Assembly: GCF_014269225.2 (NCBI RefSeq)
Contig: NZ_CP077097.1
Location: 4,475,001 to 4,539,000, forward strand
Direction of reading: 5' to 3'
Source of the DNA: Pseudomonas anuradhapurensis
GTDB lineage: Bacteria > Pseudomonadota > Gammaproteobacteria > Pseudomonadales > Pseudomonadaceae
Length of the DNA stretch: 64,000 nucleotides
Shown here one piece after another: positions 1 through 9,128 of this stretch. The notes beneath the pieces are model-generated. The model was given only the letters and a program-made list of their open reading frames with translations. It had not been told where the DNA came from and did not search any database. Made by a program: the position numbers and the translations under genes. Numbering within the stretch: the first letter of the stretch is position 1; every line of letters starts with the position of its first letter.

Positions 1-495
1 CAGGTCATCACTGCCAAGCCGAAACGACGTGGTCGCCCGAATACCAGCGAACACCCCCATCGCCGCATGCGGGGATGGATCGCCGCAGGCCGTGGTGCTG
101 GTCACATGGGGAGTACTCTGGGCAATGCAGTCCATGTCCAGGGTCGAGGTGCCGCTGTCCACGGCAATGATGAAGCGCCCTTGCAACGTATCGACGAAGC
201 GGCCAAAGGCCTCGAACAGTGCCGCGCGGTTTTCCACATGCGGGTTGCGCATGATCACCGCCTTGCCGCCGCCCAGCGGCAGGCCGGCCAGCGCAGCCTT
301 GTAACTCATGCCCTGGGCCAGGCGAATGGCGTCGGTCATGGCGCTTTCGTCGTCGGCATACGGCAGGTAGCGGCAGCCGCCCATGGCCGGCCCCAATTGT
401 TCACTGTGGATCGCCACCACGGCCTTGAGGCCGGTGGGCGGGTCGGTGAACAGGTGCAGCGACTGGGTACGGGTGCTTTGCATCAGTGCGAACAT
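1..495 (-). CDS. ldh: Leucine dehydrogenase-like Glu/Leu/Phe/Val dehydrogenase, 5' part
   Basis: The gene runs off the left edge; 165 codons from the ATG are visible. The N-terminal dimerisation and substrate domain of the Glu/Leu/Phe/Val dehydrogenase family is present: GPAMGGCRYLPY, then GMSYKAALAGLPLGGGKAVI containing the glycine-rich lysine motif used for catalysis. The short N-terminus resembles leucine dehydrogenases, which reversibly oxidise branched-chain amino acids to 2-oxoacids with NAD. The Rossmann NAD-binding half lies outside the window, so cofactor choice cannot be read. It is transcribed away from the following SirB1 gene. The family call is strong; leucine as the substrate is inferred. 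Confidence 0.85.
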   Translation of the reverse strand, partial: MFALMQSTRTQSLHLFTDPPTGLKAVVAIHSEQLGPAMGGCRYLPYADDESAMTDAIRLAQGMSYKAALAGLPLGGGKAVIMRNPHVENRAALFEAFGRFVDTLQGRFIIAVDSGTSTLDMDCIAQSTPHVTSTTACGDPSPHAAMGVFAGIRATTSFRLGSDDL

Positions 496-619
496 CGACT
501 GGCTCCCCTGAGAGGTGCTCATTCCAGTATAGGCTTGGCCCTTGAGCCGACGCCGCCGCCGGACCACTGGACGAAACCACCCGCCGCGGCTAATACTCAA
601 GCGTGTGTGGAGAAGCCCC

Positions 620-1426
620 ATGAAGCCACGTCAAGCCTGCCTGGCCTGCCTGGAACGCGAGCCCGTCGCCCTGCTGGAAGCCGCATTGTGGATTGCCGCC
701 GAGCATGACCGCAGCGTCGAGCCTGCGGCCAGCCTTGCCTTACTGCATGACTTGCAACGCGCGATCAGTGCCAACCTGCCGATGCTGCCGCTGTGCGAGC
801 TGGCCCAGCCACTCCTGCGCCAGCTCAATGCCCTGGGCTTCCAGCAAGATGAGTATCACCCCCTGCGCCCACATGCCGCGCTGATGGACAAGGTGCTGCA
901 GCGCCGTCGCGGCCAACCACTGGCCCTGGCCATCCTCGCCCTGGAACTGGCCCGGCGCCTGTCCATCCCGCTTGAGGGCGTGGGCTTCCCCGGCCACTTC
1001 CTGCTGCGCGTGCCGGGAGCCGACCACCTCCTCGATCCCTGCGGCGGCCGACGCCTCTACCCCAACGATTGCCGCGAACTGCTGGCACGTCAGTTCGGCG
1101 CGCAGGTAGCACTGACTGCCGAGCACATGCGCAGTGCCAGCCCCGCGCAGATATTGCAGCGCCTGTCACGCAACCTGCGCCAGTTGCATATCAGCAATGA
1201 CGACCACCTGGCGGCACTGATCGATGCCGAACGGGTCATGCAACTGGGGCCGGCGCAAGTCGGCGACTATGTGACTCGTGCCTCGCTCTACCAGCATCTG
1301 GATTGCCCGCAGGCCGAGCGCTTCGACCTGGAACATGCCTTGCTACTGACGGAAGACCCGGTCCAGCGCCTGAAGCTGTCCGAACGTATCGGCAAGCTTC
1401 CGGCGGCGAACCGGTCCATTCACTGA
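620..1426 (+). CDS. SirB1/transglutaminase-like family protein
   Basis: A 268-residue cytosolic protein of the SirB1 family (transglutaminase-like fold plus TPR-like tail). The diagnostic stretch is GVGFPGHFLLR followed by the DPCGGRRLY motif around residues 130-150. Biochemical function is not established for this family. The ATG at 620 is chosen because GGAG lies 7 nt upstream and the family N-terminus starts there; an open frame extends upstream but looks non-coding. Its last 7 bases overlap the end of the convergent maiA gene. It is divergent from the amino-acid dehydrogenase at 495. Confidence 0.8.
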   Translation: MKPRQACLACLEREPVALLEAALWIAAEHDRSVEPAASLALLHDLQRAISANLPMLPLCELAQPLLRQLNALGFQQDEYHPLRPHAALMDKVLQRRRGQPLALAILALELARRLSIPLEGVGFPGHFLLRVPGADHLLDPCGGRRLYPNDCRELLARQFGAQVALTAEHMRSASPAQILQRLSRNLRQLHISNDDHLAALIDAERVMQLGPAQVGDYVTRASLYQHLDCPQAERFDLEHALLLTEDPVQRLKLSERIGKLPAANRSIH

Positions 1427-2052
1427 GCCGGGCAGTCCGGCTGCCGGGAAGGGTGTGCCTTGGCGAACGCCGGGTGGCCGGCGGCCAGGGCGGCAACCCG
1501 CAGGATGCGCGGGAAGCCGTCGAGCTCGATGTTGAACCGTTCGGCCGCATACAACTGCGGGATCAGGTAGACATCCGCCAGGCCTGGCTCATCGCCGAAA
1601 CAGAAGCCGTGGTCGCCGATCAGTTGTTCCACCGCTGCCAGCCCTTGGCTGATCCAGTGGCCAATCCACTGGTTGACCTGGGTCTCGTCGTGCCCGGCCT
1701 GGCGCAGCCGGTTGAGCACGCTGACATTGTGCAACGGATGGATGTCGCAGCCGATGATCGCTGCCACACCACGCACCTTGGCGCGCGCCTGCGGCGTGGC
1801 AGGCAGCAGCGCGGGCTGTGGATAAACCTCTTCCAGGTACTCGATGATCGCCGGTGACTGCACCAGCAGCTCACCGCCGTCAGTGCGCAAGGCTGGCACA
1901 CGGCCCTGCGGGTTGACGGCGACATAGGCAGCACCGCGTTGCTCACCCTGCAGCAGGTTGACCGGCAGGGACTGGTAGGCCAGCCCCTTCAACGCCAGGG
2001 CAATGCGTACCCGATAGGACGAGGTGGAACGGTAATAGGTGTACAGCTCCAT
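1420..2052 (-). CDS. maiA: Maleylacetoacetate isomerase
   Basis: A 210-residue zeta-class glutathione S-transferase fold protein that isomerises 4-maleylacetoacetate to 4-fumarylacetoacetate using glutathione, the middle step of homogentisate breakdown. The N-terminus MELYTYYRSTSSYRVRIAL carries the serine-rich SSxxVR glutathione-activating motif of zeta GSTs, and the thioredoxin-like half (about 1-85) is followed by the helical domain. The ATG at 2052 has a strong AGGAGG just upstream; a longer frame has no such signal. It is third in the hmgA-hmgB-maiA operon, 11 bp after hmgB. Confidence 0.93.
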   Translation of the reverse strand: MELYTYYRSTSSYRVRIALALKGLAYQSLPVNLLQGEQRGAAYVAVNPQGRVPALRTDGGELLVQSPAIIEYLEEVYPQPALLPATPQARAKVRGVAAIIGCDIHPLHNVSVLNRLRQAGHDETQVNQWIGHWISQGLAAVEQLIGDHGFCFGDEPGLADVYLIPQLYAAERFNIELDGFPRILRVAALAAGHPAFAKAHPSRQPDCPAQ

Positions 2053-2063
2053 GCCCTGCCTCC

Positions 2064-3356
2064 TCAGTTGGCCGCGACGACCGTGCCGCGGCACTCGCCG
2101 AAGCCGATGCTGGCCACGCCATCACGCACGCAACGGCCACGCAGGATGATTTCGTCGCCGTCCTCGAGGAACTTGCGTACCTCGCCACTGGCCAGTTCCA
2201 CCGGATGTTTGCCGCCTTCGGTGATCTCCAGCAGGCTGCCGAACGAACCGGGCGTGGCGCCCGACAGCGTGCCCGAACCGAACAGGTCGCCCGGCTGCAG
2301 CTGGCAGCCATTGACGCTGTGGTGCGCCACCAGCTGCGCCACGGTCCAGTACATGCTGCGGGTATTGCTCAGGGTCAGGCGATGCGGGGCCATGCCCTGC
2401 TCGCGCATGCGCTCGGTCAGCAGCAGCACTTCGAGTTCGATATCGAATGCACCGGCGGCCTGGTCGCGCTTGTCCAGCAGGTACGACAGTGGCTGCGGGT
2501 CGCCTTGTGGGCGTGGCGGCTGGGCGCAACGGAAGGGTTCCAGCGCTTCGGCAGTGACTACCCACGGTGAGATGCTGGTAACGAAACTTTTCGACAGGAA
2601 CGGGCCCAGCGGCTGGTATTCCCAGGCCTGGATATCCCGCGCCGACCAGTCGTTGAGCAGGCACAGGCCGGCCACGTGCTCGGCGGCATCGCCAATCGGG
2701 ATCGCCTGGCCCATGTCATTGCCCTGGCCGATCCAGATGCCCAGTTCCAGCTCGTAGTCCAGGCGCGCACAGGGGCCGAAGCTCGGTTCGCTGTGCCCGG
2801 CCGGCAGGGTCTGGCCCTTGGGGCGGCGCACGTCGGTGCCGGACGGGCGAATGGTCGAGGCGCGGCCGTGATAACCGATCGGCACGTACTTGTAGTTGGG
2901 CAGCAGCGGATTGTCGGGGCGGAACAGCTTGCCGACGTTCTTGGCGTGTTCGATGCCCACGTAGAAGTCGGTGTAGTCACCGATCTGCGCCGGGACATGC
3001 AATTGGCAGGCGCCGGCCGGATACAACGCAGGCTGCAGCGCCGCCTGGTGCTCGCTGTGCTCGCCCAGCAGCACCAGCAGGCGCTCGCGCAGGGCCACGC
3101 GCGCGCCGCGGCCGAGGGCGAAGAATGCGTTCAGAGCGCCACCGCGGGTGGCCTCGACAGCGGCCTTGGCGGCGCCGTCGAACAGGCCGGCAGCCAGCAC
3201 CGCCTCAAGGTCGAGGATCGCATCGCCAATGGCCACGCCACAGCGCCTGGCTTCACCGGGCCGGCTGAAAATGCCCAACGGCAGGTTCTGCAGCGGGAAG
3301 TCGCTGTGCCCGTTGGCGTGCTCCACCCAGCTACGGGCAATGGCGGTCTGGTTCAT
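2064..3356 (-). CDS. hmgB: Fumarylacetoacetase
   Basis: A 430-residue FAH-family hydrolase that splits 4-fumarylacetoacetate into fumarate and acetoacetate, the last step of tyrosine/phenylalanine catabolism. Metal-binding segments are visible: DYTDFYVGIEHA, then YELELGIWIGQGND with the paired glutamates, and NDWSARDIQAWEY with the aspartate. An N-terminal SH3-like domain precedes the catalytic domain. GGAGATAACCG precedes the ATG. It begins 3 bp after the hmgA stop codon, so the two genes are translationally linked in one operon. Confidence 0.95.
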   Translation of the reverse strand: MNQTAIARSWVEHANGHSDFPLQNLPLGIFSRPGEARRCGVAIGDAILDLEAVLAAGLFDGAAKAAVEATRGGALNAFFALGRGARVALRERLLVLLGEHSEHQAALQPALYPAGACQLHVPAQIGDYTDFYVGIEHAKNVGKLFRPDNPLLPNYKYVPIGYHGRASTIRPSGTDVRRPKGQTLPAGHSEPSFGPCARLDYELELGIWIGQGNDMGQAIPIGDAAEHVAGLCLLNDWSARDIQAWEYQPLGPFLSKSFVTSISPWVVTAEALEPFRCAQPPRPQGDPQPLSYLLDKRDQAAGAFDIELEVLLLTERMREQGMAPHRLTLSNTRSMYWTVAQLVAHHSVNGCQLQPGDLFGSGTLSGATPGSFGSLLEITEGGKHPVELASGEVRKFLEDGDEIILRGRCVRDGVASIGFGECRGTVVAAN

Positions 3357-3359
3357 CGG

Positions 3360-4661
3360 TTATCTCCGGTTCGGGTTGAAGGTGCTCGGCAGGGTGGCCC
3401 AGCAACTATCGTAGTCGGCCTGCAATTGCGGGCATTCGAGGGCCTGCACGCTCGGGCGCAGCACTTGGCTGGTCTCGAACATGAAGGCCATGGTGTTGTC
3501 GATCTTGTGCGGCGCCAGGTCGGCGGCAATGGCCTTTTCACAGGTTTCGGCATCGGGACCGTGGGCGCTCATCACCCCGTGCAGCGAGGCACCGCCCGGC
3601 AGGAAACCTTCGGCCTTGGCGTCGTAGGCACCGTTGATCAAGCCCATGAACTCGTTCATCAGGTTGCGGTGGAACCATGGTGGACGGAAGGTGTTCTCGG
3701 CCACCATCCAGCGTGGCGGGAAGATCACGAAGTCCATGTTGGCCATGCCGTGCACGCTGGTCGGCGAAGTCAACACAGTGAAGATCGACGGGTCCGGGTG
3801 GTCGAAGCTGACCGTGCCGATGGTGTTGAAGCGCCGCAGGTCGTACTTGTATGGCACGTTGCTGCCGTGCCAGGCGACCACGTCCAGCGGCGAGTGCTGC
3901 AGTTCGCAGGCCCAGTGCTCGCCCAGGAACTTCTGCACCAGCTGCACCGGGCCTGCGGCCTCTTCGTAATGCGCCACCGGGGTGAGGAAGTCGCGCGGGT
4001 TGGCCAGGCCGTTGCTGCCGATCGGGCCCAGGTCCGGAATACGCAGCGGTGCGCCGTGGTTTTCGGCAATGTAGCCACGCGCCTGGGCGTCGAGCAGCTC
4101 GACGCGGAACTTCATGCCGCGCGGGATCACCGCGATTTCCAGCGGTTCGACCTGCATGACCCCCAGTTCGGTGGCGATGCGCAGGCGGCCCTGTTCCGGC
4201 ACCAGCAGCAGCTCACCGTCGGCGTTGAAGAACACCCGTTCCATCGAGCGGTTGGCGCGGTAGATGTAGATGCTGACGCCGGCCGGCTTGTCTGCTGCCG
4301 AGTTGGCCACCATGGGTAGCCAGCCGTCGATGAAGTCGGTCGGTTCGCTGGGGATCGACTGGGGGTTCCAGCGCAGGCGGTTAGGGGTGATGGCCCCCAG
4401 CGGGCCGCTCAGCGGCTGGCGCGCCAGGCGCTCGAAACGCGGATGTAGCGCAGACGGGCGAATGCGGTATAGCCAGGTGCGGCGCAGCTCGCTGCGGGCC
4501 ATGGTGAACGCCGTGCCCGAGAGCAGCTCGGCATACAGCCCGTAAGGGGCCTTTTGCGGCGAGTTCTGCCCGACCGGCAGGGCACCTGGCAGGGCTTCGC
4601 TGGCAAACTCGTTGCCAAAGCCGCTGAGGTAGTGAAGGTCGGGTAACGTATCGCGATTCAT
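3360..4661 (-). CDS. hmgA: Homogentisate 1,2-dioxygenase
   Basis: A 433-residue non-haem Fe(II) ring-cleavage dioxygenase that converts homogentisate to maleylacetoacetate. The C-terminal half shows the family's iron and catalytic residues in [16 protein letters not shown] (His and Glu) and MSAHGPD (His), plus the conserved [13 protein letters not shown] and [16 protein letters not shown] segments. The ATG at 4661 follows CCGGAGGCATCG. It is the first gene of hmgA-hmgB-maiA and is divergent from hmgR. Mutants in this gene in other pseudomonads accumulate brown pyomelanin. Confidence 0.96.
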   Translation of the reverse strand: MNRDTLPDLHYLSGFGNEFASEALPGALPVGQNSPQKAPYGLYAELLSGTAFTMARSELRRTWLYRIRPSALHPRFERLARQPLSGPLGAITPNRLRWNPQSIPSEPTDFIDGWLPMVANSAADKPAGVSIYIYRANRSMERVFFNADGELLLVPEQGRLRIATELGVMQVEPLEIAVIPRGMKFRVELLDAQARGYIAENHGAPLRIPDLGPIGSNGLANPRDFLTPVAHYEEAAGPVQLVQKFLGEHWACELQHSPLDVVAWHGSNVPYKYDLRRFNTIGTVSFDHPDPSIFTVLTSPTSVHGMANMDFVIFPPRWMVAENTFRPPWFHRNLMNEFMGLINGAYDAKAEGFLPGGASLHGVMSAHGPDAETCEKAIAADLAPHKIDNTMAFMFETSQVLRPSVQALECPQLQADYDSCWATLPSTFNPNRR

Positions 4662-4746
4662 CGATGCCTCCGGGCTCTGGCCGAGCCGTTGCTGGCAGCT
4701 GGCCGCCGGTCCCGATCGGGTTGGCAGCACGTCTGCATTGTTTTTA

Positions 4747-4763
4747 TCGTAATCAGATTACGA
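4747..4763. promoter_or_regulatory. Probable HmgR operator
   Basis: A perfect 17-bp palindrome, TCGTAATC-A-GATTACGA, sits in the 168-bp gap between hmgA and hmgR. A partial copy (ACGTAATTTGCTACGA) follows directly at 4767-4782. A 17-bp palindromic HmgR site overlapping the hmg promoter is remembered from work on P. putida; the match here is by position and symmetry. Confidence 0.7.
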
Positions 4764-4829
4764 ATAACGTAATTTGCTACGAACAAGTCGTCAAGCTATA
4801 AAGGCGCGACGCGAAGAATCCGGAAACAG

Positions 4830-5633
4830 ATGTCCATGGCCAAAGCCAGTTCCCCCGCCGACAACGGCAAGCAGAAAGTCCGCTCGGCAGAGGTTGGTAC
4901 CGACATTCTCAAGGCCCTTGCGGAACTCTCCCCCTCCACCTCGCTGTCGCGCCTGGCAGAGCATGTGCAGATGCCGGCGAGCAAGGTGCACCGTTACCTG
5001 CAGGCCCTGATTGCCAGCGGCTTTGCCGAGCAGGATGCAGCCACCAACCATTACGCCTTGGGGCGCGAGGCCCTGCGGGTGGGGCTGGCGGCGCTGGGCA
5101 GCATTGATGTGCTCAAGGTTGCCGCGTTGCCGCTGTCGCAACTGCGCGATGAACTGAACGAGAGCTGCTTCATTGCTGTATGGGGCAACCAGGGCGCGAC
5201 CGTGGTTAGCATCGAGCCGGCAGTACGCGCGGTTACCGTGGTCACCCAGATCGGTTCGGTATTGCCGCTGCTCACCTCATCCACCGGGTTGGTGTTCGCC
5301 GCCTACCTGCCCGAGCGCGAAACCGTGGAATTGCGGGACCAGGAACTGGCTGCGCTGCAGCACAGTGCCGCCGATTACCAGGCAGTCCTGGCCGGCATCC
5401 GCGAACGTGGCCTGCATCATGTGCACGGGCTGCTGATGCCGGGCGTGGATGCGCTGTCGGCCCCGGTGTTCAATGCCATGGGGCAGATCGCGGCGGTGAT
5501 GACCGTGGTCGGGCCAACCTCGATCTTCCATGCCGACGAGCACGGCCCGGCGGCGCAAAGGCTGCTGGCGGCAGCACGGGAAACCAGCTGGCGCATGGGC
5601 TATACGCCTGCGGCACTATTGCCCGATGCGTAA
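4830..5633 (+). CDS. hmgR: IclR-family regulator of homogentisate catabolism
   Basis: A 267-residue IclR-type repressor. The N-terminal winged helix-turn-helix (about residues 20-85, SLSRLAEHVQMPASKVHRYLQALIASGFAEQD) is followed by the IclR effector-binding domain. Divergence from hmgA with a palindrome between them is the HmgR arrangement, in which homogentisate releases the repressor. The ATG at 4830 is preceded only by a weak CGGAAA; a second ATG lies two codons later. A strong terminator at 5785 would close this transcript or the one in the gap before it. Confidence 0.88.
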   Translation: MSMAKASSPADNGKQKVRSAEVGTDILKALAELSPSTSLSRLAEHVQMPASKVHRYLQALIASGFAEQDAATNHYALGREALRVGLAALGSIDVLKVAALPLSQLRDELNESCFIAVWGNQGATVVSIEPAVRAVTVVTQIGSVLPLLTSSTGLVFAAYLPERETVELRDQELAALQHSAADYQAVLAGIRERGLHHVHGLLMPGVDALSAPVFNAMGQIAAVMTVVGPTSIFHADEHGPAAQRLLAAARETSWRMGYTPAALLPDA

Positions 5634-5639
5634 AGGTGA

Positions 5640-5813
5640 ATGTCATAAGCCGCTATTTTTCCCACAGGATCAAGCGCTTATTCTTAACTCACTGGCCGGC
5701 ATGAAGGGCTCTCCCCCCCCGCCTTTCAGGCCTGCGAGGTTCACCGACGTAGATTTTGAAGCTCCTTGATCTGACGTCTCGATTGGCCGCTGCAGCTTGC
5801 AGCGGCCTTTTTT
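5640..5813 (+). ncRNA. Candidate small RNA or long 3'UTR after hmgR
   Basis: The 150 bases between hmgR and the terminator contain no convincing coding frame. They hold a run of C residues (5706-5713) between GGGCTCT and GCCTTTC, which could form an exposed loop typical of Pseudomonas regulatory RNAs, and end in an ideal intrinsic terminator. No -35/-10 was identified with confidence and no known RNA family was recognised, so an hmgR 3'UTR is equally possible. Confidence 0.25.
5785..5813 (+). terminator. Rho-independent terminator
   Basis: Perfect 10-bp stem GGCCGCTGCA / TGCAGCGGCC with a 3-base loop, followed by six T. It ends the hmgR-side transcript. Confidence 0.9.
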
Positions 5814-5875
5814 ATCTGCCCTGAGAATAATCTTCACCTGTGCCCGCGAAGAGGCCGGCACAGCCAGCGAAGGTT

Positions 5876-6790
5876 TCAGCCCAACGGGTATTTCTGCAGG
5901 TTGGCCATCATCTGCTGCAAGGCCTGCAAGCTGTCCTGCGGGTGCACCGCCCCTTCGAAGTCGCCGATGCGTGCCCAGTTCTCCGCCACCTGCTCCGGGG
6001 TAAAGCCTTCACGCGGATCGAAACCCACGCCCAGGCTACGCTCCCACCGCACCTTGCCCACCCAGCCGCCGCCCACTTCGAACAGGTCCCCGCTGCCCTG
6101 GCACTGCTCGCTGCCCAGGTACACCACCAGCGGGCTGACCAGTTCGGGCTTGAGCCGCTCGAACACCTGGGGCGGGACCAGCCCCTCGGTCATGCGCGTG
6201 CCACCGGTAGGTGCGATGGCGTTGACCAGGATGCCGTGCTTGCGCCCCTCGATCGCCAGGGTGCGGGTCAATCCGTACAGGCCCAGCTTGGCCATGCCAT
6301 AGTTGGCCTGGCCAAAGTTGCCGTAGATACCGGACGTGGACGCGGTGAAGATCACTCGCCCCCAGTTCTGCTCGCGCAGGTGCGGCCAGGCGGCGCGGGT
6401 GACCTTGTAGGCCCCTTCGACATGCACCTGGTAGACCTGCTCCCAGTCGCTGTCTTCCATCTTGTGAAAGGTCTTGTCACGCAGGATACCTGCGTTGTTC
6501 ACCAGCACATCGACCCTGCCGAAGCTGTCCAGGGCCTGCTCGACGATACGTGCGCCATCGCTGACCGAGTCATGGCTGGCAATGGCGCTACCGCCAGCGG
6601 CGCGGATCTCCTCGACAACCCGGTCAGCGGCGCAGGCGCTGGCACCTTCACCATGGGTGGAACCACCAAGGTCGTTGACTACCACCCGGGCGCCACGCGC
6701 AGCGAACAGCAACGCATGGGCACGGCCCAGGCCGCCGCCGGCTCCGGTGACGATCACCACGCGATCTTGCAGACGGACAGGCTCGCTCAT
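5876..6790 (-). CDS. Short-chain dehydrogenase, (3R)-hydroxyacyl-CoA dehydrogenase-like
   Basis: A 304-residue SDR resembling the dehydrogenase half of peroxisomal multifunctional enzyme 2 (17-beta-HSD type 4). Visible are the cofactor motif TGAGGGLGRAH near residue 15, NDLGG, the NNAG motif, and the active site S...YGMAK (Ser-Tyr-Lys). The C-terminal 60 residues after the SDR core (EGFTPEQVAENWARI) are typical of that subgroup. The ATG at 6790 is preferred because GGAG lies 8 nt upstream; an ATG 6 bp earlier sits too close to it. The likely role is acyl-CoA or sterol-like oxidation; the substrate is unknown. Confidence 0.8.
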   Translation of the reverse strand: MSEPVRLQDRVVIVTGAGGGLGRAHALLFAARGARVVVNDLGGSTHGEGASACAADRVVEEIRAAGGSAIASHDSVSDGARIVEQALDSFGRVDVLVNNAGILRDKTFHKMEDSDWEQVYQVHVEGAYKVTRAAWPHLREQNWGRVIFTASTSGIYGNFGQANYGMAKLGLYGLTRTLAIEGRKHGILVNAIAPTGGTRMTEGLVPPQVFERLKPELVSPLVVYLGSEQCQGSGDLFEVGGGWVGKVRWERSLGVGFDPREGFTPEQVAENWARIGDFEGAVHPQDSLQALQQMMANLQKYPLG

Positions 6791-6910
6791 GCTCATGGCT
6801 CCAGGCAGGTTCAGGTCCGCCGAGTGTCCGCCGCCGAAGGCGAACGGACAATCAAGCGCCTGCCGGCTGAATGCCTGACAATAACGCAACGCGATGGTCG
6901 AAAGGCCTGG

Positions 6911-7816
6911 TCAGGACCAGGCCATCTTCTGCGGGTAATTGCGCAGCGGTCGTTCGCGAAACACGAGGTAATGGCGTAGCACCTGGACCGGCGCCTCGGT
7001 ATGCGGATAGTGGCCGATGCCTTGCAACTGAACGGTGTCCGGCGCTGGTACCAGTTGCCGATAGCGCTCGACCATATGCGCGCCGGACAGCGGGTCGACC
7101 ATGCCAGTGATCAAGCGCAGCGGCACGCCTTCGCGTTGCATCGCGCCAACCCAGCGGTCGCGGTACAACCTGCGCTCCGGCATGTAACCAACCAGTTTGT
7201 GCAGCACGCGCGTGCCATGGTTGGCGGTGATCAGGCTCCAGAAATCATCCAGTACACTTTCACTGGGATGGGTGCAAGGGCCATAGACCTGGATAAGGTT
7301 GCGCACCAGGTCGTCGCGCCCGAACGAGCGCCCTACCAGCCAGCCCACACGGCTGAGCAGCAGTTTCTGGATCAGCAGCATGCGGCAACTTTCCGGAAAC
7401 AGCCCGCTGTTGAGGAACACGCAGCTGGCGATGCGGGCGCGCTGTTCGTAATGCCGCGCCAGCAGTTCCTGGGCCACGCTGCCACCGTAGTCGTGGGCCA
7501 GCAGGTGCACCGGCTGGTCGACCTGCAGTTCGGCGAGCAAGGCCTGCTGCAGGTCGGCCTGCTCCATCAGGCTGTAGACATGATCGACCGGTTTGGCCGA
7601 ATCGCCAAAGCCGAGCATGTCGCAGGCGATTACCCGGAAGCGTTGGGCCAAAGGCCCCCACAAGTAATGCCAATCCCAGCTGGCGGTGGGGAAACCGTGC
7701 AACAGCAGCAGGGGCTCTCCTTGCCCTGCGGTCCAGTAGCGGATGCTCTGGCCCCGGAAGGTGAAACCCTGTCCCCGGGTACGCCAGACGCACAATGGAA
7801 TTTCGGCCATGGGCAT
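6911..7816 (-). CDS. Alpha/beta hydrolase with aspartate nucleophile
   Basis: A 301-residue alpha/beta-fold hydrolase with the oxyanion motif HGFPTASWDWHYL. The nucleophile elbow reads AHDYGG, with Asp in place of the usual Ser, as in haloalkane dehalogenases and epoxide hydrolases. A later GMVDPLSG acid and a GIGHYPH histidine complete the triad. It could therefore be a dehalogenase or epoxide hydrolase rather than an esterase. GGGA lies upstream of the ATG at 7816; the ATG at 7810 is an alternative. It lies 120 bp upstream of the SDR in the same direction. Confidence 0.78.
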   Translation of the reverse strand: MPMAEIPLCVWRTRGQGFTFRGQSIRYWTAGQGEPLLLLHGFPTASWDWHYLWGPLAQRFRVIACDMLGFGDSAKPVDHVYSLMEQADLQQALLAELQVDQPVHLLAHDYGGSVAQELLARHYEQRARIASCVFLNSGLFPESCRMLLIQKLLLSRVGWLVGRSFGRDDLVRNLIQVYGPCTHPSESVLDDFWSLITANHGTRVLHKLVGYMPERRLYRDRWVGAMQREGVPLRLITGMVDPLSGAHMVERYRQLVPAPDTVQLQGIGHYPHTEAPVQVLRHYLVFRERPLRNYPQKMAWS

Positions 7817-7992
7817 CAGAAAGGTCCCGGTGAAGTGGTGTTGGCTGAACAAGGCAAGGCTGTGCTCATAGCATGTCACCTCGGCACTTACATGTGCTCT
7901 CTGAGTCGAGGCTGAGTCTAGCCAGCAGCCCAGGGCCTTGAACTTGCATTGCCAGCCAGCTTGATGACTGAGCGAGTCAGTGGCACGAACGG

Positions 7993-8679
7993 TCAGAGCA
8001 GCATGGCCAGCAGCGGCGCCGCGAACAGGTTCAGCAGGCCGGTCAGGACCATTACCAGGCCCGCCACCGAACCCTCCTCGCGACCCACCTCGTGCGCACG
8101 GCTGACCCCTGCACCATGAGCACCGACACCAAACAGCGCCCCACGTGCCAGCGGCGTACGCAACGGCAACCAGCGCAGCAGAACGCCGCCGAACATGGCC
8201 CCGAGCACGCCGGTGAACATCACGAATACCGCAGTCAGCTCCGGTACGCCACCGAGGTCATGCGCCAGCGGCATGGCAAAAGGCGTGGTGATCGAGCGCG
8301 GCACCAACGACAGGCTGGTCGCACTGTCCAGCGCGAGCAGATGAGCCAGCCCCCAGGAACTGGCGATCGAGGCACTGCTGCCGGCAACCATGCCCACCAT
8401 CAGTGCCGGCCAGTGGCGCGCGAGCATGGCCCGCTGCTGCCAGATCGGCACCGCGAAGGCCACGGTCACCGGGCCGAGCACACTCATCAGCCAATGGGTA
8501 TTGCGGGCATATTCGGCATAGGCGGTGTGCAGCGGCACCGCCACCGCCAGCAGCAGGACCGGCACCAGGATCAGCGGCGACAGCAGGTAGCGGCCACTGC
8601 GCCGGTACAACCAGCGGCTGCCCAGATAGGCCAGCAGGGTCAGGGCGAGCCAGAACAGCGGCATGGGTTCAAGGCTCAT
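7993..8679 (-). CDS. lrgB: LrgB/CidB-family membrane protein
   Basis: A 228-residue polytopic inner-membrane protein of the LrgB/CidB family, with conserved segments SSASIASSWGLAHLL, SLVPRSITTPFA and GVGAHGAGVSRA. These proteins partner with a holin-like LrgA/CidA protein and have been linked to murein hydrolase export, autolysis and, in some bacteria and plants, organic acid or glycolate transport. It overlaps the upstream lrgA by 11 bp, so the two are translationally coupled. A LysR gene is divergent, as for CidR. Confidence 0.88.
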   Translation of the reverse strand: MSLEPMPLFWLALTLLAYLGSRWLYRRSGRYLLSPLILVPVLLLAVAVPLHTAYAEYARNTHWLMSVLGPVTVAFAVPIWQQRAMLARHWPALMVGMVAGSSASIASSWGLAHLLALDSATSLSLVPRSITTPFAMPLAHDLGGVPELTAVFVMFTGVLGAMFGGVLLRWLPLRTPLARGALFGVGAHGAGVSRAHEVGREEGSVAGLVMVLTGLLNLFAAPLLAMLL

Positions 8680-9055
8680 GGCGCAACCTCCAGCGGCACA
8701 CCAGCTCCACGGTCAATGCGGTCACCACCATCACCATCAAAGTGCTCACGGCAATCACCAACAAGATGCGCCAGCCTTCGTCACGGATCAGGGCGCCGTA
8801 ATCGAGCAGGCTCATCAACGCCGGAATGAAAAACAGCAGCATTTCGGCCATCAGCCAGCCTGCTCCCAATTGCAGCATGGCCGGCTTGAGCACACCTGAA
8901 GCGAACAGCAACAGCAGCAATGCCAGGCCCATCACACCGCCCGGTATCGGCCAGCCCAGCCAGGCGGCAAGCTGGCCGCCGAACAGGAACAGGGAACAAA
9001 GGATCGCCAGCTCGATTAGCAGGCGCAGGGCTTTTTTCAATAACGCGGGTTTCAT
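8669..9055 (-). CDS. lrgA: LrgA/CidA-family holin-like protein
   Basis: A 128-residue holin-like inner-membrane protein with about four hydrophobic helices. The conserved IPGGVMGLALLLLLF and AEMLLFFIPALMSLLDY stretches of the LrgA/CidA family are present. It is the first gene of the lrgAB pair and lies 97 bp from the divergent LysR regulator. It probably acts with LrgB in the membrane; whether it forms holin-type pores or a transporter subunit cannot be told from the sequence. Confidence 0.88.
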   Translation of the reverse strand: MKPALLKKALRLLIELAILCSLFLFGGQLAAWLGWPIPGGVMGLALLLLLFASGVLKPAMLQLGAGWLMAEMLLFFIPALMSLLDYGALIRDEGWRILLVIAVSTLMVMVVTALTVELVCRWRLRHEP

Positions 9056-9128
9056 GGGGGGAGTCCTCGACAGGCCCTCATTTTAAGATTCGGCTGCCTA
9101 GGCCAGAAGCGAATTGTTAGACTACAAG

